35,807 nt of DNA from Chloroflexota bacterium (GTDB lineage Bacteria > Chloroflexota > Limnocylindria > Limnocylindrales > CSP1-4), in NCBI GenBank assembly GCA_003158295.1, contig PMIP01000047.1:4882-40688 (forward strand), in the 5' to 3' direction. Numbering within the stretch: the stretch's first letter is position 1; each line of letters begins with the position of its first letter. Position numbers and translations under genes: made by a program. The notes beneath the pieces were generated by a model. The model ran no database searches. It saw nothing but the letters and a program-made list of their open reading frames with translations, and was not told the origin of the DNA. This document shows positions 22,832-30,794 of this stretch, in pieces.

Positions 22832-23512
22832 TCAGTCGGCCTGGACCCTGCCGCCGGTGATCCCCGCGGCACCGTTCGGTGCGATCGGCGCTCCATCATC
22901 TTCGGCCCGCGAACGATCGGCGGCCGTCTCCTCGGCAGCCACGCTGCCCTCGACGCCTCCCCAGAACTCGACTGCCGCCCGCTCGTAGAGCAGACCCATC
23001 GGCAGGGTTACCCCACGCCAGTGCTCGAGACTCCGGGTGACGCCGACTGAACCGTTCCTCCCGGTCTCGGTGCGCTGCCCGGCCTCATATTCGGCCAGCT
23101 GGGCCCGGTGCACCTCGAGCTGCTCACGGGCGATGGCAAGCCTTGCCGCGGTCGGCTCCAGATCGGCGAAGAAGAGCTGCAGCAACGCTAGATCTCGGAG
23201 CTCCGTAAGCTGTCGCGCTGGACGCGCGAGCCATGAACGGAGAGCCTGGTGCCCCGCGTCCGTGATCGAGAAGAGCCGCCGCCGCCGCCCACCCTCCTCA
23301 CGCTGTTCGGTCAGCAGCCCGAGCTCCGCCAGGCGTGGCGGTTCCTTGTACAGCAGGGCGTGCGGGAAGGACCAGAAGTGGCCGATCGTCGCAGCCACAT
23401 GGCGCTTCAGGTCGTAGGGCGTGGACGGGCCCTCACGGGCCAGAAGGCCCAGCACCAGGTACGAGGTTGGAGTCAGCTGCGGCGTCTCGGAGGTCGAGTG
23501 TTCGGTTGACAT
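22832..23512 (-). CDS. PadR family transcriptional regulator (second copy)
   Basis: 226 residues. The winged helix (residues about 19-84) is identical to that of the first copy from TSYLVLGLL to the wing end LFSIT. The C-terminal helices are related but clearly different (LEHWRGVTLPMGLLYERAAV), and a tail of about 30 residues rich in Gly and Ala is unique. ATG 23512 aligns with the first copy; a GTG at 23521 is less likely. The gene is divergent from the GlsB-like gene across 91 bp. The shared DNA-binding half predicts the same operator; the different C-terminal half predicts another signal or dimer preference. Confidence 0.92.
   Translation of the reverse strand: MSTEHSTSETPQLTPTSYLVLGLLAREGPSTPYDLKRHVAATIGHFWSFPHALLYKEPPRLAELGLLTEQREEGGRRRRLFSITDAGHQALRSWLARPARQLTELRDLALLQLFFADLEPTAARLAIAREQLEVHRAQLAEYEAGQRTETGRNGSVGVTRSLEHWRGVTLPMGLLYERAAVEFWGGVEGSVAAEETAADRSRAEDDGAPIAPNGAAGITGGRVQAD
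23263..23452. repeat. 190-bp near-identical segment shared with the first padR
   Basis: Counterpart of 20594-20783, in the same orientation, with an offset of 2669 bp. It covers the DNA-binding half of the gene. Confidence 0.85.
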
Positions 23513-23515
23513 GCT

Positions 23516-23530
23516 CCACACAATACCATA
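23516..23530. promoter_or_regulatory. Direct repeat CCACA-N5-CCATA, likely PadR operator or promoter element
   Basis: Same position relative to the padR start as the element at 20826-20840, with one change in the first half-site. ATACCATA followed by [TC]GCT is shared by both. I do not see another copy upstream of the other genes in the island. Confidence 0.55.
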
Positions 23531-23603
23531 CGCTACCGATGGTGTCGCATGAACGATCGTCAGACTGGCGAAGTGGCCTGCGAAGCCTCGGAAGGATCAC
23601 ACG

Positions 23604-23873
23604 ATGAGCATCTTCGCATGGATCGTGGTCGGCGCGGTGGCCGGCTATGTCGCCACTCTGATTCTGGGCGGCAATGAGGGGGTCATCGGCACCATTCTGC
23701 TCGGGATCGTGGGCGGACTGGTAGGCGGCTATGTCGCCTTCAACGTCTTCCACTTCGGCACGATGGACGGCATCAATCTCGAGAGTTGCGTCGTCGCGAC
23801 CGCCGGCGCCCTCGCCGTGATCGTCACGTGGCACGCCCTGACGTCAGGGCGCAGAAGTCGCGCCCAGCTCTAG
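23604..23873 (+). CDS. GlsB/YeaQ/YmgE family stress membrane protein
   Basis: 89 residues, three hydrophobic segments. IFAWIVVGAVAGYVATLILG and GVIGTILLGIVGGLVGGYVA, with the Gly-rich GIVGGLVGG, are typical of the transglycosylase-associated (GlsB/YeaQ/YmgE) family. These small inner-membrane proteins rise in general or envelope stress; their mechanism is unknown. The GGAAGGA ribosome site lies 7 nt before ATG 23604. It is divergent from the second padR gene, so regulation by it is likely, and is followed by a 50-residue membrane-protein gene 55 bp downstream. Confidence 0.88.
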   Translation: MSIFAWIVVGAVAGYVATLILGGNEGVIGTILLGIVGGLVGGYVAFNVFHFGTMDGINLESCVVATAGALAVIVTWHALTSGRRSRAQL

Positions 23874-23928
23874 GGACCGCGTCCTGTAGGTCGCCTGCCG
23901 AGGCAGCCCAGCTACGAAGGAGACTCCG

Positions 23929-24081
23929 ATGCTCAAGAGCAACAAATCGATCCTGGTGCTCGTGGCCTGCATCTGCTTCGCGATTGCCGTGGTGACGCAC
24001 GGGGGGTGGGTGACGCTCGACACCAAGATCGACTGGACTGACCTCGGCCTGTTCTTCGGCTTCCTCTCCTTCATCTTCTAG
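23929..24081 (+). CDS. 50-residue membrane protein
   Basis: A short gene with an excellent ribosome site (AAGGAG, 6 nt before ATG 23929). The product starts MLKSNKSILVLVACICFAIA, has a hydrophilic middle around DTKIDWTD, and ends in a second hydrophobic segment LGLFFGFLSFIF. It has two membrane segments and nothing else. No family is known to me. It follows the GlsB-like gene and probably shares its promoter. Confidence 0.75.
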   Translation: MLKSNKSILVLVACICFAIAVVTHGGWVTLDTKIDWTDLGLFFGFLSFIF

Positions 24082-24411
24082 GCGTCTCGATCAACCGGAA
24101 GCTTCCGGGGTGCCCGAAACCCGTCCCGGTCAGACCTCCGCTGGGAACTCCTCCAGGCGGTCCAGGTCCTGGGACAGGGTCTCGGGCATCCCCTTTTTCG
24201 CGGCCCTCCTGCCCTACCCCCGCCTGCTCTGAACTGGCAGGCCGGCCGAGTCTGACGTGGGGAACCGGTTACTCGTCGCCCGAGGAACGACCGGTACGGG
24301 CTGGAGAACCGATCGACGATCCCTACCCCGCAGCGGCATGCTCGTCCCGGCCGGCGTCGCTATCCTGATCGCACGAGGGTCGGTAGACGACCTCAACACA
24401 GCGAGGCGCGA
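24082..24411. other. 330-bp gap with a perfect 14-bp palindrome
   Basis: CCGGAAGCTTCCGG (24095-24108) is a perfect palindrome 13 nt after the 50-residue gene stop; it could be a factor-binding site or a weak terminator. The rest must hold the promoter of the next gene. I see no further gene. Confidence 0.5.
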
Positions 24412-24984
24412 GTGAGCGATCCGCCGGTCACCCCATCTCTAGACCAACGCATCGCAGAGCTGCGCGGCTTCGACTCGGTTGACGACTCCCGCAGACGCCT
24501 GGTGTCTATCAGGACGCGGATCGAGACCAACTGGCCCAACCCGGGTGGCCTTCTGCGACGCGGTCCCAGCCTGGATCCCCTGGCCCAGGCCACCATCGCC
24601 GATCTCCTGGCGGCCCTTCCCTGTCCACTTCCGCTGGAACCGGGAGGTGAGCCCCATCCCCTCATCAAGGATGGAGAGGCCGATTTACGTGCCGCCGCCG
24701 GGCGGGCCGTCGACGCCGCTATGTCGCTGTTGGCCGGCGCCTCACTCGAGACTGTCTACCCCGGCGAAGTCACCCTCTTCGAGAGCCGGCAACCCGGCGC
24801 GGCCGTGCCCATCACTCTCTCCGATCCAACTGTCGGGCTCCTGGTCGCGACCATCATCGCCACGCTTGAGGCCATCTCCGAGCTCATCGGGCAGAAACCC
24901 CAATCGCGTCCCGGGGCCGCCTCCAAGGCTTCCCCGGCGAGTTCCGCCAAGCCCAAGGACAGGCCCCATGTCTGCCGTCCGTGA
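24412..24984 (+). CDS. Protein of unknown function overlapping pncB
   Basis: 190 residues, not recognised. The N-terminal half is charged and helical (SLDQRIAELRGFDSVDDSRR). The middle has LAQATIADLLAALPCPLPLE and DGEADLRAAAGRAVDAAM. A hydrophobic segment (PTVGLLVATIIATLEAISEL) lies near the end, followed by a Ser/Ala/Lys tail. The GTG start at 24412 has only a weak ribosome site. The last 17 nt overlap the pncB start in another frame, so translation is probably coupled and the protein may act with NAD salvage. It could be a partner or a membrane-associated helper. Confidence 0.65.
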   Translation: MSDPPVTPSLDQRIAELRGFDSVDDSRRRLVSIRTRIETNWPNPGGLLRRGPSLDPLAQATIADLLAALPCPLPLEPGGEPHPLIKDGEADLRAAAGRAVDAAMSLLAGASLETVYPGEVTLFESRQPGAAVPITLSDPTVGLLVATIIATLEAISELIGQKPQSRPGAASKASPASSAKPKDRPHVCRP

Positions 24985-26452
24985 GCTCTACAGAGCCAAC
25001 CTCGCGCTGCTGACCGATCTCTACGAACTGACGATGGGTGCCGGATACGAGGCGGCCGGAGTCGCCGATCGCGAAGCGGTCTTCGCCATGAGCTTCCGAG
25101 ATCTGCCCTTCGGGGGCGGCTACGCAGTGGCCGCGGGCCTGGACGACGCCCTCGAGATCCTCGTGCACATGCGCTTCGAGAAGACGGACATCGAATACCT
25201 GCGCGGCCTGCCCGGAGCGGCCGGTCGACCGATCTTCCGCCCGGGATTCCTCGACCGTCTTGAGTCCTTCGAGTTCACGTGCGACGTGGATGCCATTCCG
25301 GAGGGCACCGTCGTCTTCCCCAACGAGCCGCTGATCCGCGTCCGCGGCCCGCTTCTCCAGGCGCAGCTCGTCGAGAGTCTCCTGCTGACCGTCATCGGTT
25401 TCCAGACCCTCGTTGCGACGAAAGCCGCCCGTGTCGTCGAGGCGGCCGGCGGGGGCCCCATTCTGGAGTTCGGGCTCCGCCGCGCCCAGGGACCCGATGG
25501 GGCGCTCTCGGCCGCGCGGGCCGCCTACATCGGTGGCGTGGCGGCGACCTCCAATGTTCTGGCGGGCCGGCTATTCGGCATACCGGTGCGCGGCACGCAC
25601 GCTCATTCGTGGATCCAGGTCTTCGACGACGAGCAACGCGCGTTCGACGCGTACGCCGACGCTCAACCGGACAACGTCACCCTGCTCGTGGACACGTACG
25701 AGACCCTTTCCGGCGTGAGCCACGCCATCGCCACCGGTCTGCGTCTGGCGGCCTCGGGCGGGTCGCTGGCCGCCATCAGGCTCGACTCGGGCGACCTTGC
25801 CTACCTCTCGATCGAAGCCCGGCGGATGCTCGACGAGGCCGGGCTGACCGAGACCAAGATCGTTGCCTCTAACGACCTCGACGAACACACCATCGCCTCG
25901 CTTCGGGCCCAGGGAGCTCGCATCGACATCTGGGGCGTTGGAACCAGGCTCGACACCTGCTTCGACCAGCCGGCCCTGGGCGCCGTCTACAAGCTCACGG
26001 CCTTCTGCGATCCTTCCGGAGGCTGGCGGTACCCGGTCAAGTTGTCGGAGCACAGCGCCAAGATCTCGATACCCGGAGTGCTCGGCGTACGCCGCTTCGT
26101 CGACGGGGCCGGCCGTTTCCGGGCCGACATGATCTACGACGAGGACATGCCTTCTCCGGCCGACAACGGCGTCATCGTCGACCCTGCCGACGCGCTTCAC
26201 ATGCGTGCCATCGAGGCGGATTGGCGGCCGGAAGAACTGGTCATACCGGTCCTCCGACACGGCAAGAGAGTCGCGCCGGCGCCTGACCTGGATCTCGTTC
26301 GAACTCGGGCTCGCGCCCAGCTCGACAGTCTCCACCCGGCCATCCGCCGACTCTTGAACCCGCACGCTTACCCCGTGGGGCTCGAGCGCCGACTCCACGA
26401 TCGGCGTCTCCGTCAGGTCCTCGAGAGACGACTGCTCCAGTCGTCGACCTGA
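24968..26452 (+). CDS. pncB: Nicotinate phosphoribosyltransferase
   Basis: 494 residues. TDLYELTMGAGYEAAG at the N-terminus, the segment FRDLPFGGGYAVAAGLDDAL, EFGLRRAQGPDGALSAARAA and GTHAHSWIQVF (with the conserved His near residue 210) all match the family, as do RLDSGDLAYLS and GVGTRLDT. It joins nicotinate with PRPP, using ATP, to give nicotinate mononucleotide, the entry step of the Preiss-Handler route to NAD. ATG 24968 is chosen from the start of homology. The C-terminal 70 residues are basic. A pncC/cinA gene in the same window feeds the same pathway. Confidence 0.95.
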   Translation: MSAVRELYRANLALLTDLYELTMGAGYEAAGVADREAVFAMSFRDLPFGGGYAVAAGLDDALEILVHMRFEKTDIEYLRGLPGAAGRPIFRPGFLDRLESFEFTCDVDAIPEGTVVFPNEPLIRVRGPLLQAQLVESLLLTVIGFQTLVATKAARVVEAAGGGPILEFGLRRAQGPDGALSAARAAYIGGVAATSNVLAGRLFGIPVRGTHAHSWIQVFDDEQRAFDAYADAQPDNVTLLVDTYETLSGVSHAIATGLRLAASGGSLAAIRLDSGDLAYLSIEARRMLDEAGLTETKIVASNDLDEHTIASLRAQGARIDIWGVGTRLDTCFDQPALGAVYKLTAFCDPSGGWRYPVKLSEHSAKISIPGVLGVRRFVDGAGRFRADMIYDEDMPSPADNGVIVDPADALHMRAIEADWRPEELVIPVLRHGKRVAPAPDLDLVRTRARAQLDSLHPAIRRLLNPHAYPVGLERRLHDRRLRQVLERRLLQSST

Positions 26453-26478
26453 CGCCCGGACCGCTTCCCGCTCGGGCG
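26427..26478. terminator. Two hairpins at the convergent pncB / ThDP enzyme junction
   Basis: GACGACTG-CTC-CAGTCGTC (26427-26445) is a perfect 8-bp hairpin inside the pncB 3' end. CGCCCG and CGGGCG (26453-26458, 26473-26478) form a second stem right after the stop. Both are candidates for ending transcription from either side; there is no T tract. Confidence 0.4.
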
Positions 26479-26485
26479 GCCTCTC

Positions 26486-28450
26486 CTATTCGTTCGGGTC
26501 CGGCTCGTTCTCCGGCGGGCTGATTGCCTCGGGCTCCGTCGCGTCGACTGGTCCAGAGGCCGCCGGCGGCTCGGTCGTGCCCTCGTCCGGCCCAACTTCT
26601 CCGGTCACCGGCTCGGCTTCGGCGACTATGGCCGCTTCGGTCGGCGGCTCCGAGACAGCCGGATCGGACAGTTCCTCTACGACATCTGGAACAGCCTCTC
26701 GTGCCACGCCGCCCATGGCATCCTGGGGAGCCTCCTCCGCCGGTTCGCGGAGAGTCGCCGGTCGGATGGACGGGACGAAATCCGGGGTCGTCCAGGCCGG
26801 GTCGAGGACCAGGTGCAGCAGAGCCGGCCGGCCGCTCTCGATCGCCTGCTGCAGCGCAGGCTCGAACTCGGCGTCGGTCGAGACCGACAAACCCAGGGCG
26901 CCACAAGCGGTGGCGACGGCCGCGAAATCGATTGATCCGAGCCGCGTGCCCAGGCCACCGCCTGCGGGGCGTTCCTCCTGCGCCCGCCAGATCGTGCCGT
27001 AGCGGCCGTTATCGAACACCACGACGACGACCCGGGCTCGCTCGCGAACCGCCGTCTCCAATTCGGCCATGGTCATGGCGAATCCGCCGTCGCCGGCCAG
27101 TGCAACCCCGAGACGCCCCGGCCGGGCCAGAGTGGCCCCGATTGCCGCCGGCAGGCCGAAGCCCATGGGTCCCGCGGTGGAGCCCACGAACGTACCCGGC
27201 CTGCGGAAGCGGTAGCCACGCGCGGCCCAGGTTCCGAAGTCGCCGGCGTCCGTGGTGATGATCGTGTCGGGAGGCAAGACTCGGGCGAGCGTAGCCACGG
27301 TTCGGCCGGGATGGACGCCTGGCCCGGTCCACGGCACCGCGTCAACCACGGAGGCGAGTTCATACGCCTCGCGGTCGGCGGCATTGGCCGCGGTCCGTTC
27401 GTCAAGGGTTGCCGCGTCGAAGGCGGCCCGAGCAAGCACGCGCTGAGCCACGCGCAGGAAGGCGGCCACGTCGGTGGCCATCGAAATGTCGGGGCGATGG
27501 GCGGATGCCGTAAGGCCGGGCTCCACGTCGACGTGGGCCCATCTCGTCGACGGGCCGGGGACGCGGTAGCCGTAGGTCGTGATCTCTCCAAGCCGAGACC
27601 CCAGGACCAGAAGCGCGTCGGCCTCCTCGAGCCTCTCGAGCACGGTGCGGGCCGCGCCCAGCCCCGCCATGCCCAGGTACAGTGGGTTGTCGTTGGGGAA
27701 GAGATCCGCCCGCCGCCACGAGCTCACCACCGGGACGCGAATAGCCGTGGCAAAGCGAACCAGGGCGTCCGTGGAACGGGCCCGCAGGACTCCGGTTCCG
27801 GCCAGGATGAGTGGCCGGCGGGCCTCGGCGAGGAGATGCAGCACCTTGCGGACGAGCATCGGATCCGGTTCGGGATGGTGCTCCGGATGGGCTCCGGCAC
27901 GCTGGCCCGGCTCGGAGGCAGGCACGCAGACGTCGAACAGATCCGCGGGCACCGCGAGGAGCACCGGCCCGGGCCGGCCCGTGGTGGCGGCGGTGATGGC
28001 TCGCCCGATCATCGGCGCGGCATCGGCTGCGTCGACCAGCTCGGCCGCCCACTTCACGATCGGTTCGAATGCGCGAACGACGTCCATCTCCTGGAACGCC
28101 TCGCGGCCTCTCACCTCGCTGCGGACCTGGCCGACGATCGCAATCACAGGCGCAGAGTCGGCCTGGGCGGCGTGCAGGCCTATCGCCAGGTTCGATGCGC
28201 CCGGTCCCCGCGAGCCAATACACACGGTCGGGCGGCCGGTCAGCTGCGCCACTGCCTCGGCCATGAAAGCGGCCGACCCTTCGTGTCGCGTGGCAATCAC
28301 GCGAACGTGGTTCGCCGACAGCCCCTCCAGAAGCCCCAACACGCTCTCGCCTGGCACGGTGAAGGCGATCTTGACGCCCGCCCGGGCAAGTCCTTCAGCC
28401 AGGGCAGTGCCGACCGTCGTGGTCGCGCCCTGGTCTTCAGTCATCGACAT
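26486..28450 (-). CDS. ThDP-dependent enzyme of the acetolactate synthase family, with acidic C-terminal tail
   Basis: 654 residues. ATG 28450 has AAGGAG 7 nt upstream. The N-terminal Pyr domain has the catalytic Glu57 in RHEGSAAF; the central domain and the C-terminal PP domain follow, with the ThDP/Mg motif GDGGFAMTMAELETAV and the closing FDNGRYG. The overall pattern is that of acetolactate synthase, glyoxylate carboligase or oxalyl-CoA decarboxylase relatives. No small regulatory subunit gene (ilvN) and no other branched-chain gene lies nearby, so true acetolactate synthase is not proven. After residue about 560 comes a tail of about 90 residues rich in Glu, Pro and Ala with no fold I know; it is unlike the usual end of the family. 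Confidence 0.85.
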   Translation of the reverse strand: MSMTEDQGATTTVGTALAEGLARAGVKIAFTVPGESVLGLLEGLSANHVRVIATRHEGSAAFMAEAVAQLTGRPTVCIGSRGPGASNLAIGLHAAQADSAPVIAIVGQVRSEVRGREAFQEMDVVRAFEPIVKWAAELVDAADAAPMIGRAITAATTGRPGPVLLAVPADLFDVCVPASEPGQRAGAHPEHHPEPDPMLVRKVLHLLAEARRPLILAGTGVLRARSTDALVRFATAIRVPVVSSWRRADLFPNDNPLYLGMAGLGAARTVLERLEEADALLVLGSRLGEITTYGYRVPGPSTRWAHVDVEPGLTASAHRPDISMATDVAAFLRVAQRVLARAAFDAATLDERTAANAADREAYELASVVDAVPWTGPGVHPGRTVATLARVLPPDTIITTDAGDFGTWAARGYRFRRPGTFVGSTAGPMGFGLPAAIGATLARPGRLGVALAGDGGFAMTMAELETAVRERARVVVVVFDNGRYGTIWRAQEERPAGGGLGTRLGSIDFAAVATACGALGLSVSTDAEFEPALQQAIESGRPALLHLVLDPAWTTPDFVPSIRPATLREPAEEAPQDAMGGVAREAVPDVVEELSDPAVSEPPTEAAIVAEAEPVTGEVGPDEGTTEPPAASGPVDATEPEAISPPENEPDPNE

Positions 28451-28495
28451 TGCCGCACTCCTTCGGACCGTTGCGCCGGTCAGCCCGGGCAACGC

Positions 28496-28987
28496 TCACC
28501 GATAGTTCGTGAACTGCAATGGGACCGGTTCATCGAGCTCTCTGAGCCGGTTGATCACCCGCTGCAGATCGTCCTTGCTCTTGCCGAAGACGCGCAGCGC
28601 GTCACCCTGTATCTGTGGCTTGACCTTGGGGAACTCCTCGCGAACGAGCTTGCTCAGTTTGCGGGCCAGGTTCTCGTCCAGGCCCCGTCGCAGAGCTATG
28701 TGCTGGCGGACCTTGTTCCCACCGGCAGGCTCGAGCTTGCCCCAGTCGAAGATCTTGAGGGAGAGGCTGCGCCGAACCGCTTTCGACTCGATCAGGTCGC
28801 GAATAGCCTTCGCCCGGAACTCGTCGTCCGTGAGCAGGACCAGCTCCGTCGGGGTTTGCGTCAGCTCGACGGTTGCGCCCTTGAAGTCATACCGCTGCTG
28901 AACCTCGCGGCGAACCTGATCGAGCGCATTCCGCATCTCCTGATCGTCGAAGTCGCTCACCACGTCGAACGAGGACTCTCCTGCCAT
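28496..28987 (-). CDS. yajQ: YajQ family nucleotide-binding protein
   Basis: 163 residues, the normal size. SSFDVVSDFDDQEMRNALDQ, RYDFKGATVEL, LKIFDWGKLEPAGG and the end VPLQFTNYR are typical of the family. Members bind nucleotides; a Xanthomonas member binds cyclic-di-GMP and controls virulence genes. ATG 28987 starts directly before the conserved MAGESSFD; a GTGG-type site lies just before it. It ends 45 bp before the ThDP enzyme gene on the same strand. Confidence 0.94.
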   Translation of the reverse strand: MAGESSFDVVSDFDDQEMRNALDQVRREVQQRYDFKGATVELTQTPTELVLLTDDEFRAKAIRDLIESKAVRRSLSLKIFDWGKLEPAGGNKVRQHIALRRGLDENLARKLSKLVREEFPKVKPQIQGDALRVFGKSKDDLQRVINRLRELDEPVPLQFTNYR

Positions 28988-29222
28988 GTGCCACCTGCCT
29001 CTCTGGATCGCCCCCCTGGGATGCCCCGATGATCGCTCCATGGCGGCCCGAGGCGGCGGCGCAATCGCCGCGATCCGGGAACCTGCCGTGCGCCGTGAAC
29101 GTGCGCCTTCCTGATTGTGCCGTACTCGCTACATGTTAGGAGCCTCTGCGCACCCGCCACGCACGTCCCATCCCGCCAGTTCGAGCGTCGCACGCCGAGC
29201 TCCCCTCCCCAACATCGCGCCG

Positions 29223-30794
29223 TCAGCTGTTCAGCGCCTGCACGAGCAGCTCAGCGATGCGATAGCTTCGGCCCCCGCCCATCACCAGGACCGCGTCGCC
29301 CGGCCGGACCTTCCCGGCCAGCCATGCGGCGGTGGCCTCGACCGAGCCCGGCGCGACGGCCACCATGCCGGGCCGCCGGCGGCCCACGGCCTCGGCCAGC
29401 GCGGCGGCGGACGTGACCGAAGTGTCCGGATCGCGTCCGGCCCAGATATCGGCGACGGCCACGCAATCGGCCGCGACCAGAGCCTGCGCGAACTGCTCCA
29501 GCATGGCCGCCGTTCGATGGTAGGTCAGCGGCTCGTAGACGGCCCAGACGCGCTTGCCCGGTTCGATCTGGCGCAGTGCGGCAAGGGTCTCCCGAATGGC
29601 AGTTGGATGATGTCCGTAGTCGTCGTACACGACGACGCCGGCGCCTTCCCCCTTTCTCTCCAGGCGCCTGCCCACGCCCGAGAAGCTCGTCAGCCCCGCT
29701 CCGATCGCCTGGCCGGGGACACCCAGCGCCACTGCGGCTCCGGCCACGCCGAGGGCGTTGGCGGCGTTGTGCCTGCCCGCCAGCCGCAGGCGTACCGTGA
29801 GCGAGTCGAGCGAGACACCGGCACCGCGAATCTCGAGTGTCGTGCCCTCTGGCCCGGCCTCGAGAATCCGCCCGGCGAGGAGATCCGCAGGCCCTCCACC
29901 GGTGGCGAAACGTTCCCGCAGATCTCCCTGCGATACGGCGTCCAGAGGGCTGGCAGAATCGCCGGCCAGGACCGTCGCCAGCACCCGTCCCGGCCAGCCG
30001 CGCAGAAGCTCTACGACCGCCGCCACCCCGGGATCCGCCACGTTGGCAACGAGGAGCGGCCTGGGGACCAACGGCGCGGTACGCTCCAGCCAGGCCGCGA
30101 AGCAGGCCACGACCGCCTCCCGGTCGGCGAAGACATCTGGATGGTCCCACTCGGCCGAGGTCAGGACCGCGATCGCCGGCCGGTACGGATCGAAGTTTCC
30201 GGCGTACTCGTCAGCTTCGACTACGAAGGGCTCGCCGTGCCCCCACCGGGCAGTGGCCGCGAGCCCTCCGGTCAGGGCGGCCGGCATCAAGGCCCCCACG
30301 AACGCCGACGGGTCGAGACCGGCGGAGGCGAGCACGTGGACGAGCCAGCCGGCCGAGGTGCTCTTGCCGTGCGTTCCGGCGACGCCGATGAGCCGTTTCC
30401 CGGCCGCGGCGTCGGCCACGACCTGCTGCCATGGCTCCAGTGGCACTGAGGCCGCCCGGGCCGCCTCCAGTTCCGCGTTGTTCGGATCCACCGCGGTAAG
30501 AGCCTTGGTGACTGCGAGACGGTCCGGTCGCTCCGGCCCGGTGACGTGTCGCGGGTCGTGACTCCACGCCAACGCGATGCCCACGGCCTCCAACGGCGGC
30601 GTGTAGGGCGACGGTCCGCCCGGGTCGCAGCCGGTGACCTCGGCCCCGCTGAAATGAGCGAGCAAAGCGGCAGCGCTGGCGCCTGCGCCGGCCGCTCCGA
30701 CGACGTGGATTCGCTCGCCGCGGCGTATCGGGCGCGCTGCCCTGCCCGGCTGGAGCCCGCTTCCAACGGATGCAGCGCCGCGGACGGCGCTCAA
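29223..30794 (-). CDS. MurC/Mpl-type Mur ligase
   Basis: About 523 residues. A Rossmann-type start (IHVVGAAGAGASAAAL), the ATP-binding loop GVAGTHGKST, EADEYAGNFDPYRP, TSAEWDHPDVF and the C-terminal DDYGHHPTAI are all present. The chain is like MurC, which adds L-alanine to UDP-MurNAc, but the EADEY and E-DH-D-F segments look more like Mpl, which recycles a tripeptide. The last GTHGKTT threonine is Ser here. It lies at the end of the RNase J run. TTG 30794 is chosen: its TTGA overlaps the cinA stop. An upstream ATG at 30830 has no ribosome site. No dcw genes adjoin. Confidence 0.8.
   Translation of the reverse strand: MSAVRGAASVGSGLQPGRAARPIRRGERIHVVGAAGAGASAAALLAHFSGAEVTGCDPGGPSPYTPPLEAVGIALAWSHDPRHVTGPERPDRLAVTKALTAVDPNNAELEAARAASVPLEPWQQVVADAAAGKRLIGVAGTHGKSTSAGWLVHVLASAGLDPSAFVGALMPAALTGGLAATARWGHGEPFVVEADEYAGNFDPYRPAIAVLTSAEWDHPDVFADREAVVACFAAWLERTAPLVPRPLLVANVADPGVAAVVELLRGWPGRVLATVLAGDSASPLDAVSQGDLRERFATGGGPADLLAGRILEAGPEGTTLEIRGAGVSLDSLTVRLRLAGRHNAANALGVAGAAVALGVPGQAIGAGLTSFSGVGRRLERKGEGAGVVVYDDYGHHPTAIRETLAALRQIEPGKRVWAVYEPLTYHRTAAMLEQFAQALVAADCVAVADIWAGRDPDTSVTSAAALAEAVGRRRPGMVAVAPGSVEATAAWLAGKVRPGDAVLVMGGGRSYRIAELLVQALNS

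Noticed and set aside
26486-28450. Naming the ThDP enzyme ilvB
   Set aside because: The family is wide, no ilvN or ilvC is adjacent, and the tail is unusual; only the superfamily can be supported.
27311-30449. Long + strand open frames opposite the ThDP enzyme, yajQ and the Mur ligase
   Set aside because: Products without domain features; the opposite strand codes for well-conserved enzymes.
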